From assembly GCA_016432725.1 (NCBI GenBank), contig JACJDG010000003.1:248001-312000 (forward strand): DNA of 64,000 nt, given 5' to 3'. Positions 48,928 to 59,047 of the stretch are shown piece by piece (the stretch's first letter is position 1; every line of letters begins with the position of its first letter). The translations under genes were made by a program, and so were the position numbers. The notes under the pieces are model-generated. The model ran no database searches and was not told the DNA's origin. It saw only the letters and a list, made by a program, of their open reading frames with translations. The DNA is from Streptomyces sp. DHE7-1. Lineage in GTDB: Bacteria > Actinomycetota > Actinomycetes > Streptomycetales > Streptomycetaceae.

Positions 48928-49673
48928 TCACATCCGGGATCTCAGCACGTCGACCTCACAGCCCGGCTCGAAGGGGTCGAAGCCGTGCTCGGTCAGCCAG
49001 CGGACTATCAGCAGGCTCCGCAGCGACCACCAGGCGTGGATCACGTCGAGGTCGACGTCGGTGCCGTAGCCGGCGATCACGTCGTCCAGGTGCTCCTCGT
49101 GCCCGAGCGTGAAGGTGGCGAGGTCGTACAGGGCGTCCCCTGCCCCGCTTCGGACCAGTCGATGATGCCCGTGACCTCGTCATCGTCGACGAAGACGTGC
49201 GCGATCTGCAGGTCACCATGCGTGAACGCCGGAGTCCACGGCCGCAACGCGGCCTCGGCGACCTGGCGGTTACGGGTGACCAGGTCGGCGGGCAGGACGC
49301 CGTTCGTCACGAGCCACTCGCACTCGCCGTCGAGTTCCGCGGCCAGCGCGACGATGCTCCGGCCCGCCCGTCCCGTCCGGGACGGCAGCGGCGCGTCGTG
49401 CAGCTTCCGGATGGCGGCGCCCGCGGCGCCCCAGCCCGCCGGCGACCCGGTCGACGGCCCGCCGAGGCGCCCGAGCGTCGTCCCGGGCAGTGCGGCGATC
49501 GCGAGCACGGGCGGCCTGCTCCACAGGACCTCCGGCGTGGGGACCGGCGCGAGGGACATCGCCTCGACCTCGGCGTCGATGCGCGCCTGATCGGCGTCCA
49601 CCTTCAGGAACACGTCGCCTACGCGCAGAGTCGCGCGCTCGGAATGGGCAACGACGACTTCGACTTCATCCAT
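48928..49673 (-). CDS. Aminoglycoside phosphotransferase-family kinase (frameshifted)
   Basis: ATG 49673 starts MDEVEVVVAHSERATLRVGD (VFLKVDAD carries the ATP-site lysine). The catalytic loop is FTHGDLQIAHVFVDDD and the metal site IIDWSEAGQGD. A missing G opposite the CCCC run 49137-49140 shifts the frame; the repaired sequence continues ALYDLATFTLGHEEHLDDVI and ends CEVDVLRSRM at 48928. Repaired length is 248 residues. This family phosphorylates aminoglycosides, macrolides, homoserine or fructosamine; nothing here shows which. Confidence 0.85.
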
Positions 49674-50103
49674 GGGCGCCCAGTATCCCCGGGATGCCCG
49701 CCGGCGACGCCGGGTTTTCGCGCGCGACGTCGCGGCTGACCGCGCCTCGCTACCCGGCGGCCGAGCGGGAAGACAGGCCACTGATGACTGGACTTGCGCC
49801 TGTTGTCAGACGGTGGCCGGGGGCGCCGGCACGGATCTGTGCTGGCCGTCTACGCGGCACGGACCTTTCGGTTCGTCGTCATCACGCGGTCCATGGTGCC
49901 ACGGTCGCGACCGGGCTCGTCGTGCCCCACCAGGGTCGGAGCCGTCCCGGAGCCGACGGCGAAGTAGCCGTGTGCGGCTCACCGTTGAAGAATGGCTGGT
50001 CCCCCGAACCTCTCTCCAGCAGTTGCCCGGCGCTCGGCCGCTGGTCCTGCGCCGCCGTACGCAAGTGCTGGTACTGCCGCCGGCCTCTTCCTTCATTCGC
50101 CGG
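49674..50103. other. 430-base intergenic stretch
   Basis: No supported gene on either strand; the short open frames have no family match. Confidence 0.4.
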
Positions 50104-50915
50104 TCACGGCTGCGCTACCGTCGGCGGTTCGCTGCTGTCGGCATAGACGACCAGCGTCTGTTCCAGCTGTTCGGCCAGGTGAAAAGCGGTGTACGCGTAA
50201 TCGATCGCTCCCCGTTGCGGGTGTCGTAGCCGTTTGCGACCGCTGTGCCGGGCCTGCACCTCGTACCGTGGCCACCAGTCGCGCACCTCCGGGCTGCCCT
50301 CGTTCAGGTCCTCGATGAGTCGGGTGTACCGCGGGTCGCCGGAGTGGCGTGCCGCTAGCGTCCTGAGTCGGCCGAGCAGGCCGCGTGCTTCGGGCTCCCA
50401 GTCGACCAGGACGTCCCGGGCCACCGGTTCGAGGAACACCCAGCGGGCGAAGTTGGCGGGCCGGTCCGCCTCAGTGATGAGCCTCGGGAACAAGTCGTGG
50501 GCTGCCTGGTTGTGACTGAGGACGTCATAGTTGCCGCCGATGATGTAAGCCGGGTTCGGCTGGAGCAGTAGGGGGACGGCACCCGCCTCGGCAGGGAGCG
50601 GCTCGCGTTCCTCGGTTTCGGCCGCAGGAGCGTGACCGGCAAGCCGGAGAAGATGATCGTGCTCGTGCCGGTCCAGCCGCAGCGCCGCGGCGAGGGCGTT
50701 GAGCACCTGTTCGGAGACGCGGATCTTTCGCCCTGCTCCAGGTACGTGTACCAGGTGGCGCTGATCCCGGCCAGCAGTGCCAGTTCCTCACGGCGAAGTC
50801 CCGGAGTCCTGCGGCGGCCGGTCTGAGGCAGTCCCACCTCGTCAGGGGTCAGGCGTTCTCTCCGGCTGCGCAGGAATTCACTCAGCTGATGGCGTTGGTC
50901 CGGCGGCGTGGGCAT
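50104..50915 (-). CDS. XRE-family regulator with MmyB-like ligand domain (frameshifted)
   Basis: ATG 50915 gives QLSEFLRSRRERLTPDEVGL, then the HTH (RRTPGLRREELALLAGISAT, WYTYLEQG). A missing base near 50730 shifts the frame, which resumes RKIRVSEQVLNALAAALRLD. The C-terminal domain (QPNPAYIIGGNYDVLSHNQA, LLGRLRTLAARHSGDPRYTR, RHPQRGAIDYAYTAFHLAEQ) is the MmyB-like PAS-related domain, reported in relatives to bind fatty acids. Repaired length is 270 residues. Divergent from an SDR gene, its probable target. Confidence 0.9.
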
Positions 50916-50949
50916 GACGGATGGCACTTCCAGTTCCAGAATAAACCGG

Positions 50950-50964
50950 GTCTGGATACCAGAC
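50950..50964. promoter_or_regulatory. Candidate operator of the MmyB-like regulator
   Basis: GTCTGGATACCAGAC is a perfect 6-3-6 palindrome between the divergent regulator and SDR genes, flanked on both sides by TAAACCGG (50942-50949 and 50965-50972). Confidence 0.55.
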
Positions 50965-51134
50965 TAAACCGGCCGGAGACTGGTGTGCGAGCGCGGGTCG
51001 CGGCTTGGCCGACGGCCCCACACGGTCACACCGGCACCTGGCCGTCCAGTGCGCAACTGCTTGGCGGACGTTCCTCCAGGACTCGCTGCCGCTCGGCACT
51101 CCGGCCCCGGTGCCGAAAACGGAGAGGGCAACTC

Positions 51135-51872
51135 ATGTCTGGAATCAAGGGCAAAGTGGTGGCGATCACGGGAGCCGGCAGTGGCATCGGCGAGGCGACC
51201 GCGCTGCTGCTCGCCGAACGCGGTGCGCGACTCGTCGTCGGCGCCCGCCGGTCCGAACGCCTGGCGGAACTGGTGGCCCGGATCGAGGAGGCAGGTGGCA
51301 CGGCCGTGCAGATCCGCACCGATGTGACCCGGCGAGACGATCTGCGGGCCCTGGTCGCGCTGGCCAGTGAGCGCTTCGGACGACTCGACGTGCTCGTCAG
51401 CAATGCCGGGGTAGGCACCATCTCACCTCTCGACGATCTGCGCGTCGAGGAGTGGGACCACATGGTCGACGTCAACGTGAAGGGTGTGCTGCACGGGATC
51501 GGCGCCGCGCTGCCGGTCTTCCGGGCGCAGGGCACCGGCCACTTCATCACCACCGCCTCCACGGCGGCGTTTCGCATCGTGCCGACCATGGCCGTCTACG
51601 CCGGCACCAAGTCCGCGGTCCGGGCCATCTGTGAAGGCCTGCGTCAGGAAGCCGGGGACTCCTTGCGGGTGACCACCGTCTCACCTGGTGCGACTGCGAC
51701 CGACTTCGCCGAGGCGTCAACCAATAGCCAGGTCAGAGCAGAGATCACGAAGATGCGGGACGACATCGCGATCCCGCCCGACGCGATCGCCCGGGCCATC
51801 GCTTTCGCGATCGAGCAGCCGGCCGCTGTCGACGTGAACGACATCGTCGTCCGGCCCACCGCCCAGAGCTGA
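51135..51872 (+). CDS. Short-chain dehydrogenase/reductase (classical SDR)
   Basis: ATG 51135 with GGAGAGGG gives 245 residues. The cofactor motif is TGAGSGIGEATALLLAERGA; NAGVG, the active-site Ser in TTASTAAF and YAGTK (Tyr-x-x-x-Lys) are all present, followed by SPGATATDF. The R in VGARRSERL suggests NADP(H). Intact and close to the YdfG-like SDRs often found beside MmyB-type regulators in Streptomyces. Substrate unknown. Confidence 0.9.
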   Translation: MSGIKGKVVAITGAGSGIGEATALLLAERGARLVVGARRSERLAELVARIEEAGGTAVQIRTDVTRRDDLRALVALASERFGRLDVLVSNAGVGTISPLDDLRVEEWDHMVDVNVKGVLHGIGAALPVFRAQGTGHFITTASTAAFRIVPTMAVYAGTKSAVRAICEGLRQEAGDSLRVTTVSPGATATDFAEASTNSQVRAEITKMRDDIAIPPDAIARAIAFAIEQPAAVDVNDIVVRPTAQS

Positions 51873-52166
51873 TCTCCGCGTGCCCCCTTCCGGTGTGGAT
51901 ACGCGCACCCGCGGGAGTGTTCCACGGGCCCATGGCAACACAGGCCCGCTGGCCGGGGGGGGTAGGTGGCATGCCCGAGTGGAAACGACGGACGCGACGC
52001 CAGACGGCGAGACGCCCGCGGGCGTGAACAGCGCCCTGAGTGACGGGCACCACGCGGATCTGATGTGCCCCGAGTACGGCGACGCAGTGGGCACCCACGC
52101 CGATGGTGACGAGCTCGGCGCAGCGCATGCCGTCACGCGCTCTACGCCGCGTTGCCCTGGCTTGCG

Positions 52167-52568
52167 TCAGGCGCGGCGCTGGTCGGAACGGGCGCACTGG
52201 ACACACGTGGTCGCCGCCGGACGGATCTCCAGGCGTTCGGGCGGGATGGTCCCGCCGCAGACCTCGCACTGCCCGTACTGTCCCCGTTCGAGCCGTTCCA
52301 GTGCCCGGTCGAGTTCTTCCAGGTGCTCGCGCGTCTGCGCCATCAGGGCGGCGACGTGGGCCCGCTCGAAGGCGGTGGTGCCCCCTTCGGGGTCGTGCTC
52401 GTCGTCCACCGCGACCAGGGCGTTCGCGGCGACGATCCCGTCGAAGTCGCGGCTCAGCGCGGCCGCCCGGGCGAGGGTGTCGGCGCGGTCGGCCGCGAGG
52501 CGTGCGCGGACGGCCGAGAGGGTGGACGGGCCGGACCCGTCATGACCGTACCGGGATGTATCGCCCAT
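52167..52568 (-). CDS. TraR/DksA-type zinc finger protein
   Basis: From ATG 52568, 133 residues: an N-terminal helical hairpin (RARLAADRADTLARAAALSR, EHLEELDRALERLERGQYGQ) and a C4 zinc finger (CEVCGGTIPPERLEIRPAAT, then CVQC). This is the DksA/TraR layout; such proteins may bind in the RNA polymerase secondary channel. The acidic DxxDA tip of DksA is not clear, so activity on transcription is uncertain. Convergent with the SDR gene. Confidence 0.9.
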   Translation of the reverse strand: MGDTSRYGHDGSGPSTLSAVRARLAADRADTLARAAALSRDFDGIVAANALVAVDDEHDPEGGTTAFERAHVAALMAQTREHLEELDRALERLERGQYGQCEVCGGTIPPERLEIRPAATTCVQCARSDQRRA

Positions 52569-52792
52569 GTCGGCGGAACGCTGATTCGCAGGTTCCTATT
52601 CCCTATTCCCTCCGACCATCCGTGTGTCGCCGCCCGGAGGTGCGGTACCTGCGGGCGGCGGGGAGCTCGATTGCGCCCCCTGACGGTCGGAGTGATGTGC
52701 GGCAACCTCCGGCGGTCGGGGCCGCGTCGACGCCGCATTGCCAGCGACGCCAGCGCGGCCGAGGTGGTGACGTGCCGCTTGTCGACGATCCG

Positions 52793-53499
52793 TCAGAAGT
52801 CGTACGGCTTCTCGGTGTTCCAGTTCAGCACATCGGCCTCGTTCCAGCTGAACTGCGGCGTCCGGCCCTTGGAGTCGACCGAGTAGAAGGGGCCGTCGTG
52901 ACCGTCCGTGCCGCGCAGGGCGATGGCGAACGAGCGCGCCGTGTGGTTCTTCGAACCGTAGTCGAAGAGGTTCACCGCGCTGTATGCCTTGTCTCCGGGC
53001 CGGAGCGTGATGCGCTTGTCGCCGCCAGGGGTGTCCTTCTTCGAGTGCGGCAGTGCGGGGCCGTCGATGTCGTCGCCGAGCTTCACGGCCGGGTACGAGG
53101 TGACCCAGCAGGGCTTGGTGCTCTCGTTCGACGCGGTGATCAACAGGTGGTCGCCCGGCTGACCGGCGAACCGGTGCACCGCGGTGACCAGCATCTCGTC
53201 TCCGCGGCACTGCCGGGCGTCCGCCGTAGTGGTCTTGCTCGCGATCTCGACCGCCCGCCCGAGGCGGTCGCCGAGCGCGTCCCTTCCTCGATGCCGTCGC
53301 CGCGGTTGGCCTGCTCCGTGGTGCCCTCGCCGTCTCCGTTGGACTCGGACCGGCTCTGCGCGGCGCCGGCGGCGCGGTCGCCACCTGCCGCCTTCGAACC
53401 GTCGGCGGCGCCGCCACAGGCGGTCAGACCCAGCGCCACCGCGGCGGTGACGGCAGCCAGAGCGACGGAACGGGCGGTACGGGCACGATGCGTGGTCAT
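52793..53499 (-). CDS. DUF4232-like secreted lipoprotein (frameshifted)
   Basis: ATG 53499 starts a lipoprotein signal peptide (SVALAAVTAAVALGLTACGG; lipobox LTAC). A low-complexity Gly/Ser/Glu linker follows, then a missing base near 53280 shifts to GRAVEIASKTTTADARQC. The domain GQPGDHLLITASNESTKPCW, VTSYPAVKLGDD, WNTEKPYDF fits DUF4232, an immunoglobulin-like domain with a conserved Cys pair (RQC and PCW). Repaired length is 235 residues. Cell-surface protein of unknown role. Confidence 0.75.
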
Positions 53500-53816
53500 G
53501 ATGAAGACTCCCCCATGGTCTGTCAGGACGCGGCACGTCCCCTGCTCCCACAGGGTGGCCGGTCGCATCCTCTGTTTCGTTGCACCCCGTGAGATGGCGT
53601 CGGGGTGGGCGTTGTTCCACCAGGTATGTCCGCATTGAGTAACAAGACAACTGGGGGCAGAAGCGACCATGTTCACCACGTACCCGTGAACGGTTCAGCG
53701 CCTCAGGCGGTCGCGGTACGGGGAAGACCCTGGCGCTCCGAACGGGGCAGGGCGGGGCAGTGCCGCTCAGGGCCCGCGCATCCGGGATGTCGGCTGCGGC
53801 GGGCTGAGAAGACATA

Positions 53817-53978
<162 letters not shown>

Positions 53979-54047
53979 CGCACGCTGACGTCCTGCTGAC
54001 CGAAGCTCTGGGCCTACTCGCAGCCGCTCCTCCGGCGCCCGCACGCC

Positions 54048-54548
54048 CTACGGCTGGAGCAGCAGGTCGCGCTGGTACCAGGTGCCGGCCTTGCCGCCGA
54101 GGTGGGCCGGCTCGGCCGGGCCGACGGGGATGAATCCGGCGTTGGTCAGCACCTTCTGCGAGGCGGCATTCTGGCGGGCGGCGGCCGCCCTCAGAGTGCG
54201 CAGTCCGTGCCGGGAGGCCGCCAGCCGGCACAGCTCCCGGACGGTCCCGGTCGCCACACCACGACCGGCGACGTGCTGCGCGACGCGGTAACCGAGCTGC
54301 GCGGTATGGTCCTCGATGTCGACCAGGTTGAACCTGCCGAGCACCGAGCCGCCCTCGGCGACGAGCACATAGAAGGCGCAGATCCCGGCCTCCTGCTCAG
54401 CCAGCAAGGCGTCGTACCGGTCGGTGAAGTGGTCGAAGTACTCATCGCCGCGGTCGGAGACCCAGGCAGCGAAGTAGGCGCGGTTGGCCAGCTCGAAGGC
54501 CAGGACCGCCGCAGCGTGGTCGGCATGCAGCCGCTTCAGCTCGGGCAC
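54048..54548 (-). CDS. GNAT acetyltransferase (RimJ/RimL type)
   Basis: GTG 54548 gives 166 residues beginning PELKRLHADHAAAVLAFELA. The acetyl-CoA motif is YRVAQHVAGRGVATGTVREL, and the C-terminal LRAAAARQNAASQKVLTNAG is typical of the Acetyltransf_3 type. It follows the gene at 54648 on the same strand. A longer frame starts at 54647, directly after that gene's stop, but adds a Pro/Arg-rich head that is not usual; the start is uncertain. Substrate unknown. Confidence 0.85.
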   Translation of the reverse strand: MPELKRLHADHAAAVLAFELANRAYFAAWVSDRGDEYFDHFTDRYDALLAEQEAGICAFYVLVAEGGSVLGRFNLVDIEDHTAQLGYRVAQHVAGRGVATGTVRELCRLAASRHGLRTLRAAAARQNAASQKVLTNAGFIPVGPAEPAHLGGKAGTWYQRDLLLQP

Positions 54549-54647
54549 TGCCCGACCGTACCCAGACGGCTCCTCCAAGGCACCTGAATTACGCCCGCCG
54601 CGCTTCGGACGCGGCGGCGCCGGCCCCGGGCGCAGCAGCATGGACAC

Positions 54648-55247
54648 TCACCGCTCGGGATCGGACCAAGTCGCCACGAGTGCTCGCCGGTCCGGAAAAC
54701 GGGGACCGGAGACCGTCTCCCGGGTGGGTTCACCGTTCAACCAGCAAACCTGCTCGGGAGCGCCGTCGCCTGTGTCGAACAGGCAGCACACTCCGCCGCT
54801 GTCGGCGGTGAGGTCGGTGAACAGCTTCCTCACGTTGCCCGACCGCGCGAACAAGCGGCTCATCCCCGACGTCGCCGCCCAGCACTCCACCGACGCGTAG
54901 CCGGGATGCAGGAGGGATTCGAACCGGATCGTGGCGTAGACGTACCCGATCTGGATGCGCCCGTCCGCCGCGGGGCCATGGCCACCCGTCTGCGCGTACT
55001 CGCGCAGTGCGTCATCGACGTCGAACATGAGGGACGTGTCGAGCTCGAGCCTGCCGCTCGTGGAGCAGTCGACCGGATCGCTCTTGAAGCGCGACGTGAA
55101 CGGAAGGACGAGCCGGTCACCACCGGGCAGGGTGACCTCGAGCGGCGGCACGGCCCGGGCCGGCGGCGCCAGCCCGGCCAGATTGGCCAGCGCCCTGGCG
55201 ACATTCCGAGGACGCAGGTAGATGTCGTAGCCGTAGATCAACCCCAC
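54648..55247 (-). CDS. Conserved hypothetical protein
   Basis: GTG 55247 with GGGGGAGAC gives 199 residues: GLIYGYDIYLRPRNVARALA, LVLPFTSRFKSDPVDCSTSG, GYVYATIRFESLLHPGYASV and SGGVCCLFDTGDGAPEQVCW. No membrane or signal segments. It resembles uncharacterised actinobacterial proteins that begin with a GLIYGYDI-like strand. The acetyltransferase gene follows closely, perhaps co-transcribed. Confidence 0.65.
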   Translation of the reverse strand: MGLIYGYDIYLRPRNVARALANLAGLAPPARAVPPLEVTLPGGDRLVLPFTSRFKSDPVDCSTSGRLELDTSLMFDVDDALREYAQTGGHGPAADGRIQIGYVYATIRFESLLHPGYASVECWAATSGMSRLFARSGNVRKLFTDLTADSGGVCCLFDTGDGAPEQVCWLNGEPTRETVSGPRFPDRRALVATWSDPER

Positions 55248-55404
55248 GTCTCCCCCTGTCCCGGATCGAACCGCACCCTCTCACGCCCCGCCCCTTGGGC
55301 GCTTGTCGATTTGGGGCTCGCACCGCGTTCCTCGGCCCGGTTCGCGCGCGCGACCGGCAGGTGAGGATTACCGGTGAGGCGCGTGTCTTCGGCAGGATGG
55401 GCGT

Positions 55405-55938
55405 ATGACCGAGATCCTCACACCCCGTCTCCTCCTGCGCGGCTGGCAAGACGACGACCTCGTGCCGATGGCAGAGATCAACGCTGACCCGCGGGTCATG
55501 CGCTGGATCGACGACGGCTCGGTGCGCGACCTGGACCTCACGGCCGAGGACATCGAGCGGTGGGAGGACGAATGGGACGAGGAGGGCTTCGGGCTCTTCG
55601 CCGTCGAGTTGCTGGGTTCAGGCGAGCTGATCGGCTTCACGGGACTGTCCGTGCCCGAGTTCCTGCCGGAGGTGATGCCCGCGGTGGCGATCAGCTGGCG
55701 GCTCGGTGCACAGTTCTGGGGCCAGGGATACGCGTCCGAAGCCGCGCACGCCACACTGGAGTTCGCGCTCCAGGACCGCGGACTGGACCGTGTCATCAGC
55801 ATCAGCCGGGTCGGAGACAGCGCCTCCGAGAACGTCATCCGCAAGCTCGGCATGGTGCCCGACCGGGAGACGGCTCACCCGGTGTACGGCTACCCACTGC
55901 GCGTTCACGCCGTCGACCTGACCGAGTTCCAGGCGTGA
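55405..55938 (+). CDS. GNAT acetyltransferase (RimJ/RimL type)
   Basis: ATG 55405 gives 177 residues: ILTPRLLLRGWQDDDLVPMA, VMRWIDDGSV, AISWRLGAQFWGQGYASEAA (acetyl-CoA loop) and DSASENVIRKLGMVPDRET. This is the Acetyltransf_3 type that modifies ribosomal protein N-termini or small molecules. Intact. A 7-bp tandem repeat begins 12 bases after the stop. Confidence 0.9.
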   Translation: MTEILTPRLLLRGWQDDDLVPMAEINADPRVMRWIDDGSVRDLDLTAEDIERWEDEWDEEGFGLFAVELLGSGELIGFTGLSVPEFLPEVMPAVAISWRLGAQFWGQGYASEAAHATLEFALQDRGLDRVISISRVGDSASENVIRKLGMVPDRETAHPVYGYPLRVHAVDLTEFQA

Positions 55939-55950
55939 ACCGGCCGAGCC

Positions 55951-56013
55951 GTCGGCAGTCGGCAGTCGGCAGTCGGCAGTCGGCAGTCGGCAGTCGGCAG
56001 TCGGCAGTCGGCG
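55951..56013 (+). repeat. 7-bp tandem repeat (GTCGGCA)x9
   Basis: Nine uninterrupted units of GTCGGCA fill 63 bases; the last unit ends in G instead of A. It starts 12 bases after the acetyltransferase stop. Confidence 0.95.
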
Positions 56014-56508
56014 GAGTGTGCGGGAGACGAGTCGACGGGTGGTGACCGAGGCCGCCGTCGCAGCAGGCGTACACCCGGGCCGCCATGTGAGGCGCACGGC
56101 ACGTGATGACCGGGGGCGGGGCGGGTCAGGCCCGCAAGGTCGTCCAGCGGCTTGTGGCGTTCGGCCGGGCGTCCTCGCTCGGTCGGCGCGACCGCGGGAG
56201 TGCGGGACAGATTTCTGACTGCGAAGCTGCGACGAGCACCATGCTTGGGGAAGTTTTTGCCTGTGGCCGGTTCCCGGCGCCCTCGGCCAGGTGGCGCGGC
56301 GGTTCGTTCATTTCGCGGAGGCAAAACGCGGCCGGAATCATGACGGCCGGGGCGCCGATCGGGTTACGGCCGCGTTGACCGGCACCGAGTGCCTGACGGA
56401 CGCTCGTCAAATAGGTGCTCGATACAACTGGTTTGCCGGTCGGCTCTGACCACCCCGAAACCGCAGCTCAGCGTCGAGCCGACGGCCGGCCGGAGCGGGA
56501 GGTAGCGC
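56014..56508. other. Upstream region of asnB, no supported gene
   Basis: No open frame with family similarity. It ends with the GGGAGGTAGCGC ribosome site of asnB. Confidence 0.4.
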
Positions 56509-58348
56509 ATGTGTGGCATCACCGGATGGGTTTCCTACGACCGTGATCTGACCACGGAGGCCACCGCATTGCATGCGATGACCGAGACCATGGCCTGCCG
56601 GGGCCCGGACGACCGCGGTACCTGGACCGAGGGGCCCGTCGCCCTGGGGCACCGCCGGCTCGCCATCATCGACCTGCCCGGCGGCCGCCAGCCGATGTCC
56701 GTCTCCACCCCCGAGGGAGCCGTCGCCCTGGTCTACTCCGGGGAGGTCTACAACTTCACCGAACTGCGCCGCGAACTCCAGCGCCTCGGGCACGCGTTCA
56801 CCACCGAATCCGACACCGAGGTGGTCCTGCACGGCTACCTCGAATGGGGTGACGCCGTCGCCGAACGACTCAACGGCATGTACGCCTTCGCCGTCTGGGA
56901 CGGCCGCGACGGCAAGCTGGTGATGATCCGCGACCGCATGGGCATCAAGCCCTTCTACTACCACCCGACCCCGACGGCGTCCTCTTCGGCTCCGAGCCCA
57001 AGGCGATCCTCGCCAACCCGCTGGCCCGCCGCCGCGTCACCCTGGACGGCCTGCGCGAACTCTTCGTCCTGATCAAGACCCCGGGCACGCCGTATGGGAC
57101 GGCATGCGCGAGGTGGAGCCGGGCACGGTCGTCACAGTCGACCGCTCCGGCCTGTCCGCCCGCGTCTACTGGCGGCTGGAGACCCGCACCCACACGGACG
57201 ACCGCGACACCACCGTGGCCACCGTGCGCTCGCTCCTGGACGACATCGTGCGCCGCCAACTGGTCGCCGACGTGCCGCGTTGCACCCTGCTGTCCGGTGG
57301 CCTCGACTCCTCCGCCATGACCGCGCTCGCCGCCCGGCAACTGGCCGAACAGGGCGAGAAGGTGCGCAGCTTCGCCGTGGACTTCGTCGGTCAGACGGAC
57401 AACTTCGTCGCCGACGAACTGCGGGGCACGCCCGACACTCCGTTCGTGCACGACGTGGCCCGGCTCGCCGGCACCGACCACCAGGACATCGTGCTCGACG
57501 CCGAGTCCCTCGCCGATCCCGCCGTGCGCGAGCTGGTGATCCGGGCCCGCGACCTGCCGGCCGGTTTCGGCGACATGGACGCCTCGCTCCTGCTCCTCTT
57601 CCGCGCCATCCGGCAGAAGTCCACGGTGGCCCTGTCCGGCGAGTCCGCCGACGAGGTCTTCGGCGGCTACCAGCAGTTCTTCGACGAGGAGGCACGCCGC
57701 GCCGACACCTTCCCGTGGCTGGCGACCATGAGGCGTCATTTCGGTGAGGACGCCGATGTGCTCCGCACGGACTTCACCGACTCCCTCGACCTGAAGGGAT
57801 ATATCGCCGACGGCTACCGCACCGCCGTCGCGGCCGTCGACCGGCTGGACGGCGAGAACGACTTCGAGTACCGCATGCGGCAGATCAGCCACATGCACCT
57901 GACCCGGTTCGTCCGCGCCCTGCTCGACCGCAAGGACCGGATGAGCATGGCCGTCGGCCTGGAGGTCCGGGTGCCGTTCTGCGACCACCGGCTGGTCGAG
58001 TACGTGTACAACGCGCCCTGGGCGCTGAAGTCGTTCGACGGCCGCGAGAAGAGCCTGCTGCGCGAGGCGTCCTCGGACGTGCTGCCGCGCTCGGTCTACG
58101 ACCGGGTCAAGAGCCCGTACCCGTCCACGCAGGACCCGCGGTACGCGCGCGCCCTGCAGGACCAGGCCAAGAAGCTCCTCGCCCGGCCCTCCCACGCCGT
58201 CTTCGACCTGGTGGACCGGGACCGGGTCCGCCGGGCCGCGGAACGCGAGGCACCGGTCAGCACACAGGCGGCCCGACGCGGTCTGGAGCGCGCCCTCGAC
58301 CTCGCCGGGTGGCTGGACCTCTACTCGCCGGAGATCGTCCTCGGCTGA
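56509..58348 (+). CDS. asnB: Asparagine synthetase, glutamine-hydrolysing (two frameshifts)
   Basis: ATG 56509 with GGGAGG starts MCGITGWVSYDRDL, where Cys2 is the glutaminase nucleophile; HRRLAIIDLPGGRQPM and YSGEVYNFTELRRELQ complete the amidotransferase domain. Missing bases at 56969-56972 and about 57089 each break the frame; the linker between them reads LFGSEPKAILANPLARRRVT. The synthetase domain has the PPi loop LLSGGLDSSAMTALAAR and SGESADEVFGGYQQFFDEEA. Repaired length is 613 residues, the family norm. It converts aspartate to asparagine with ATP and glutamine. No biosynthetic cluster surrounds it, so a primary-metabolism role is likely. Confidence 0.9.
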
Positions 58349-58491
58349 GCCCGACGGCTCGGCCGGCACCCGCCGCGCGAAGGCCGCCCCCGCGTCGCCC
58401 CGGCGCCCGCACCAGCGGCCGCGCGCCGGCCCCGAAGCGCGGGCGGTGGAGGGGCGGCCTTGCCGCGACGCCGACACGACAACTCGGATCG

Positions 58492-58529
58492 CGCCCACCC
58501 GGCGGGCCTGTGGGTCCACCGGGTGGGCG
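58492..58529. terminator. Terminator hairpin between asnB and SRPBCC genes
   Basis: CGCCCACCCGG (58492-58502) pairs perfectly with CCGGGTGGGCG (58519-58529). It lies between convergent genes. Confidence 0.65.
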
Positions 58530-58587
58530 GATGGTCTGCTCGGCGCAGGCGGCCGTCACGGCCGGGTGCTGGGGCCGTGTCGCGGTC

Positions 58588-59007
58588 TCAGGCCGAGAGG
58601 GTCCGGTGCAGGGCCTCCAGGCCCTCGCGATAGATCCCGGTGAACAACTCGACCGCTTCACCGTCACTGATGCCGTCGGGGGCGAAGCGTCCGGACCACT
58701 GGACCTCGGCGGCGTCCTCCCGGCCGGGGACCGGATGGACCCGCAGGGTGGAGAGGTAGCCGGTGACGGGGAAGGGCGCCTGGAGGATGGTGTAGCTGTA
58801 GTGCTGTTCGGTCTCGCTGAAGTCCACGAGACGCTCGACGATGACCTCGCCGTCGGAGTTCTCCAGCCGGCGGACCCGGCCGCCTTCGAGGGCGGTGCTC
58901 TCGGGGATGTAGGGGAGCCAGTCGGGCAGGGCGTCGAATCCGCCGATCAGGCCCCATACCCGCTGGGGTGAGGCCGGTACCACGCGGCTGACGGAGGCGG
59001 ATGCCAT
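58588..59007 (-). CDS. SRPBCC (START-like) family protein
   Basis: From ATG 59007, 139 residues: ASVSRVVPASPQRVWGLIGG, LPDWLPYIPESTALEGGRVR, HYSYTILQAPFPVTGYLSTL and VELFTGIYREGLEALHRTL. This is the polyketide cyclase-like SRPBCC fold, a hydrophobic-cavity protein. It lies 40 bases after the aldo/keto reductase gene on the same strand, so both are probably one unit. Ligand unknown. Confidence 0.9.
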   Translation of the reverse strand: MASASVSRVVPASPQRVWGLIGGFDALPDWLPYIPESTALEGGRVRRLENSDGEVIVERLVDFSETEQHYSYTILQAPFPVTGYLSTLRVHPVPGREDAAEVQWSGRFAPDGISDGEAVELFTGIYREGLEALHRTLSA

Positions 59008-59047
59008 GGTCTTTCTCCTGGAAGGTGGTGCTGGTGGTGCGGTGGGA

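Noticed and set aside
55951..56013. CRISPR-like array
   Set aside because: The unit is 7 bp with no spacers and no cas genes; it is a simple tandem repeat.
56509..58348. asnB as part of a lasso peptide or antibiotic cluster
   Set aside because: No precursor peptide, protease, NRPS or PKS genes adjoin it; the protein looks like ordinary asparagine synthetase.
56945..58519. 524-residue reverse open frame opposite asnB
   Set aside because: Antisense shadow of asnB, without motifs or ribosome site.
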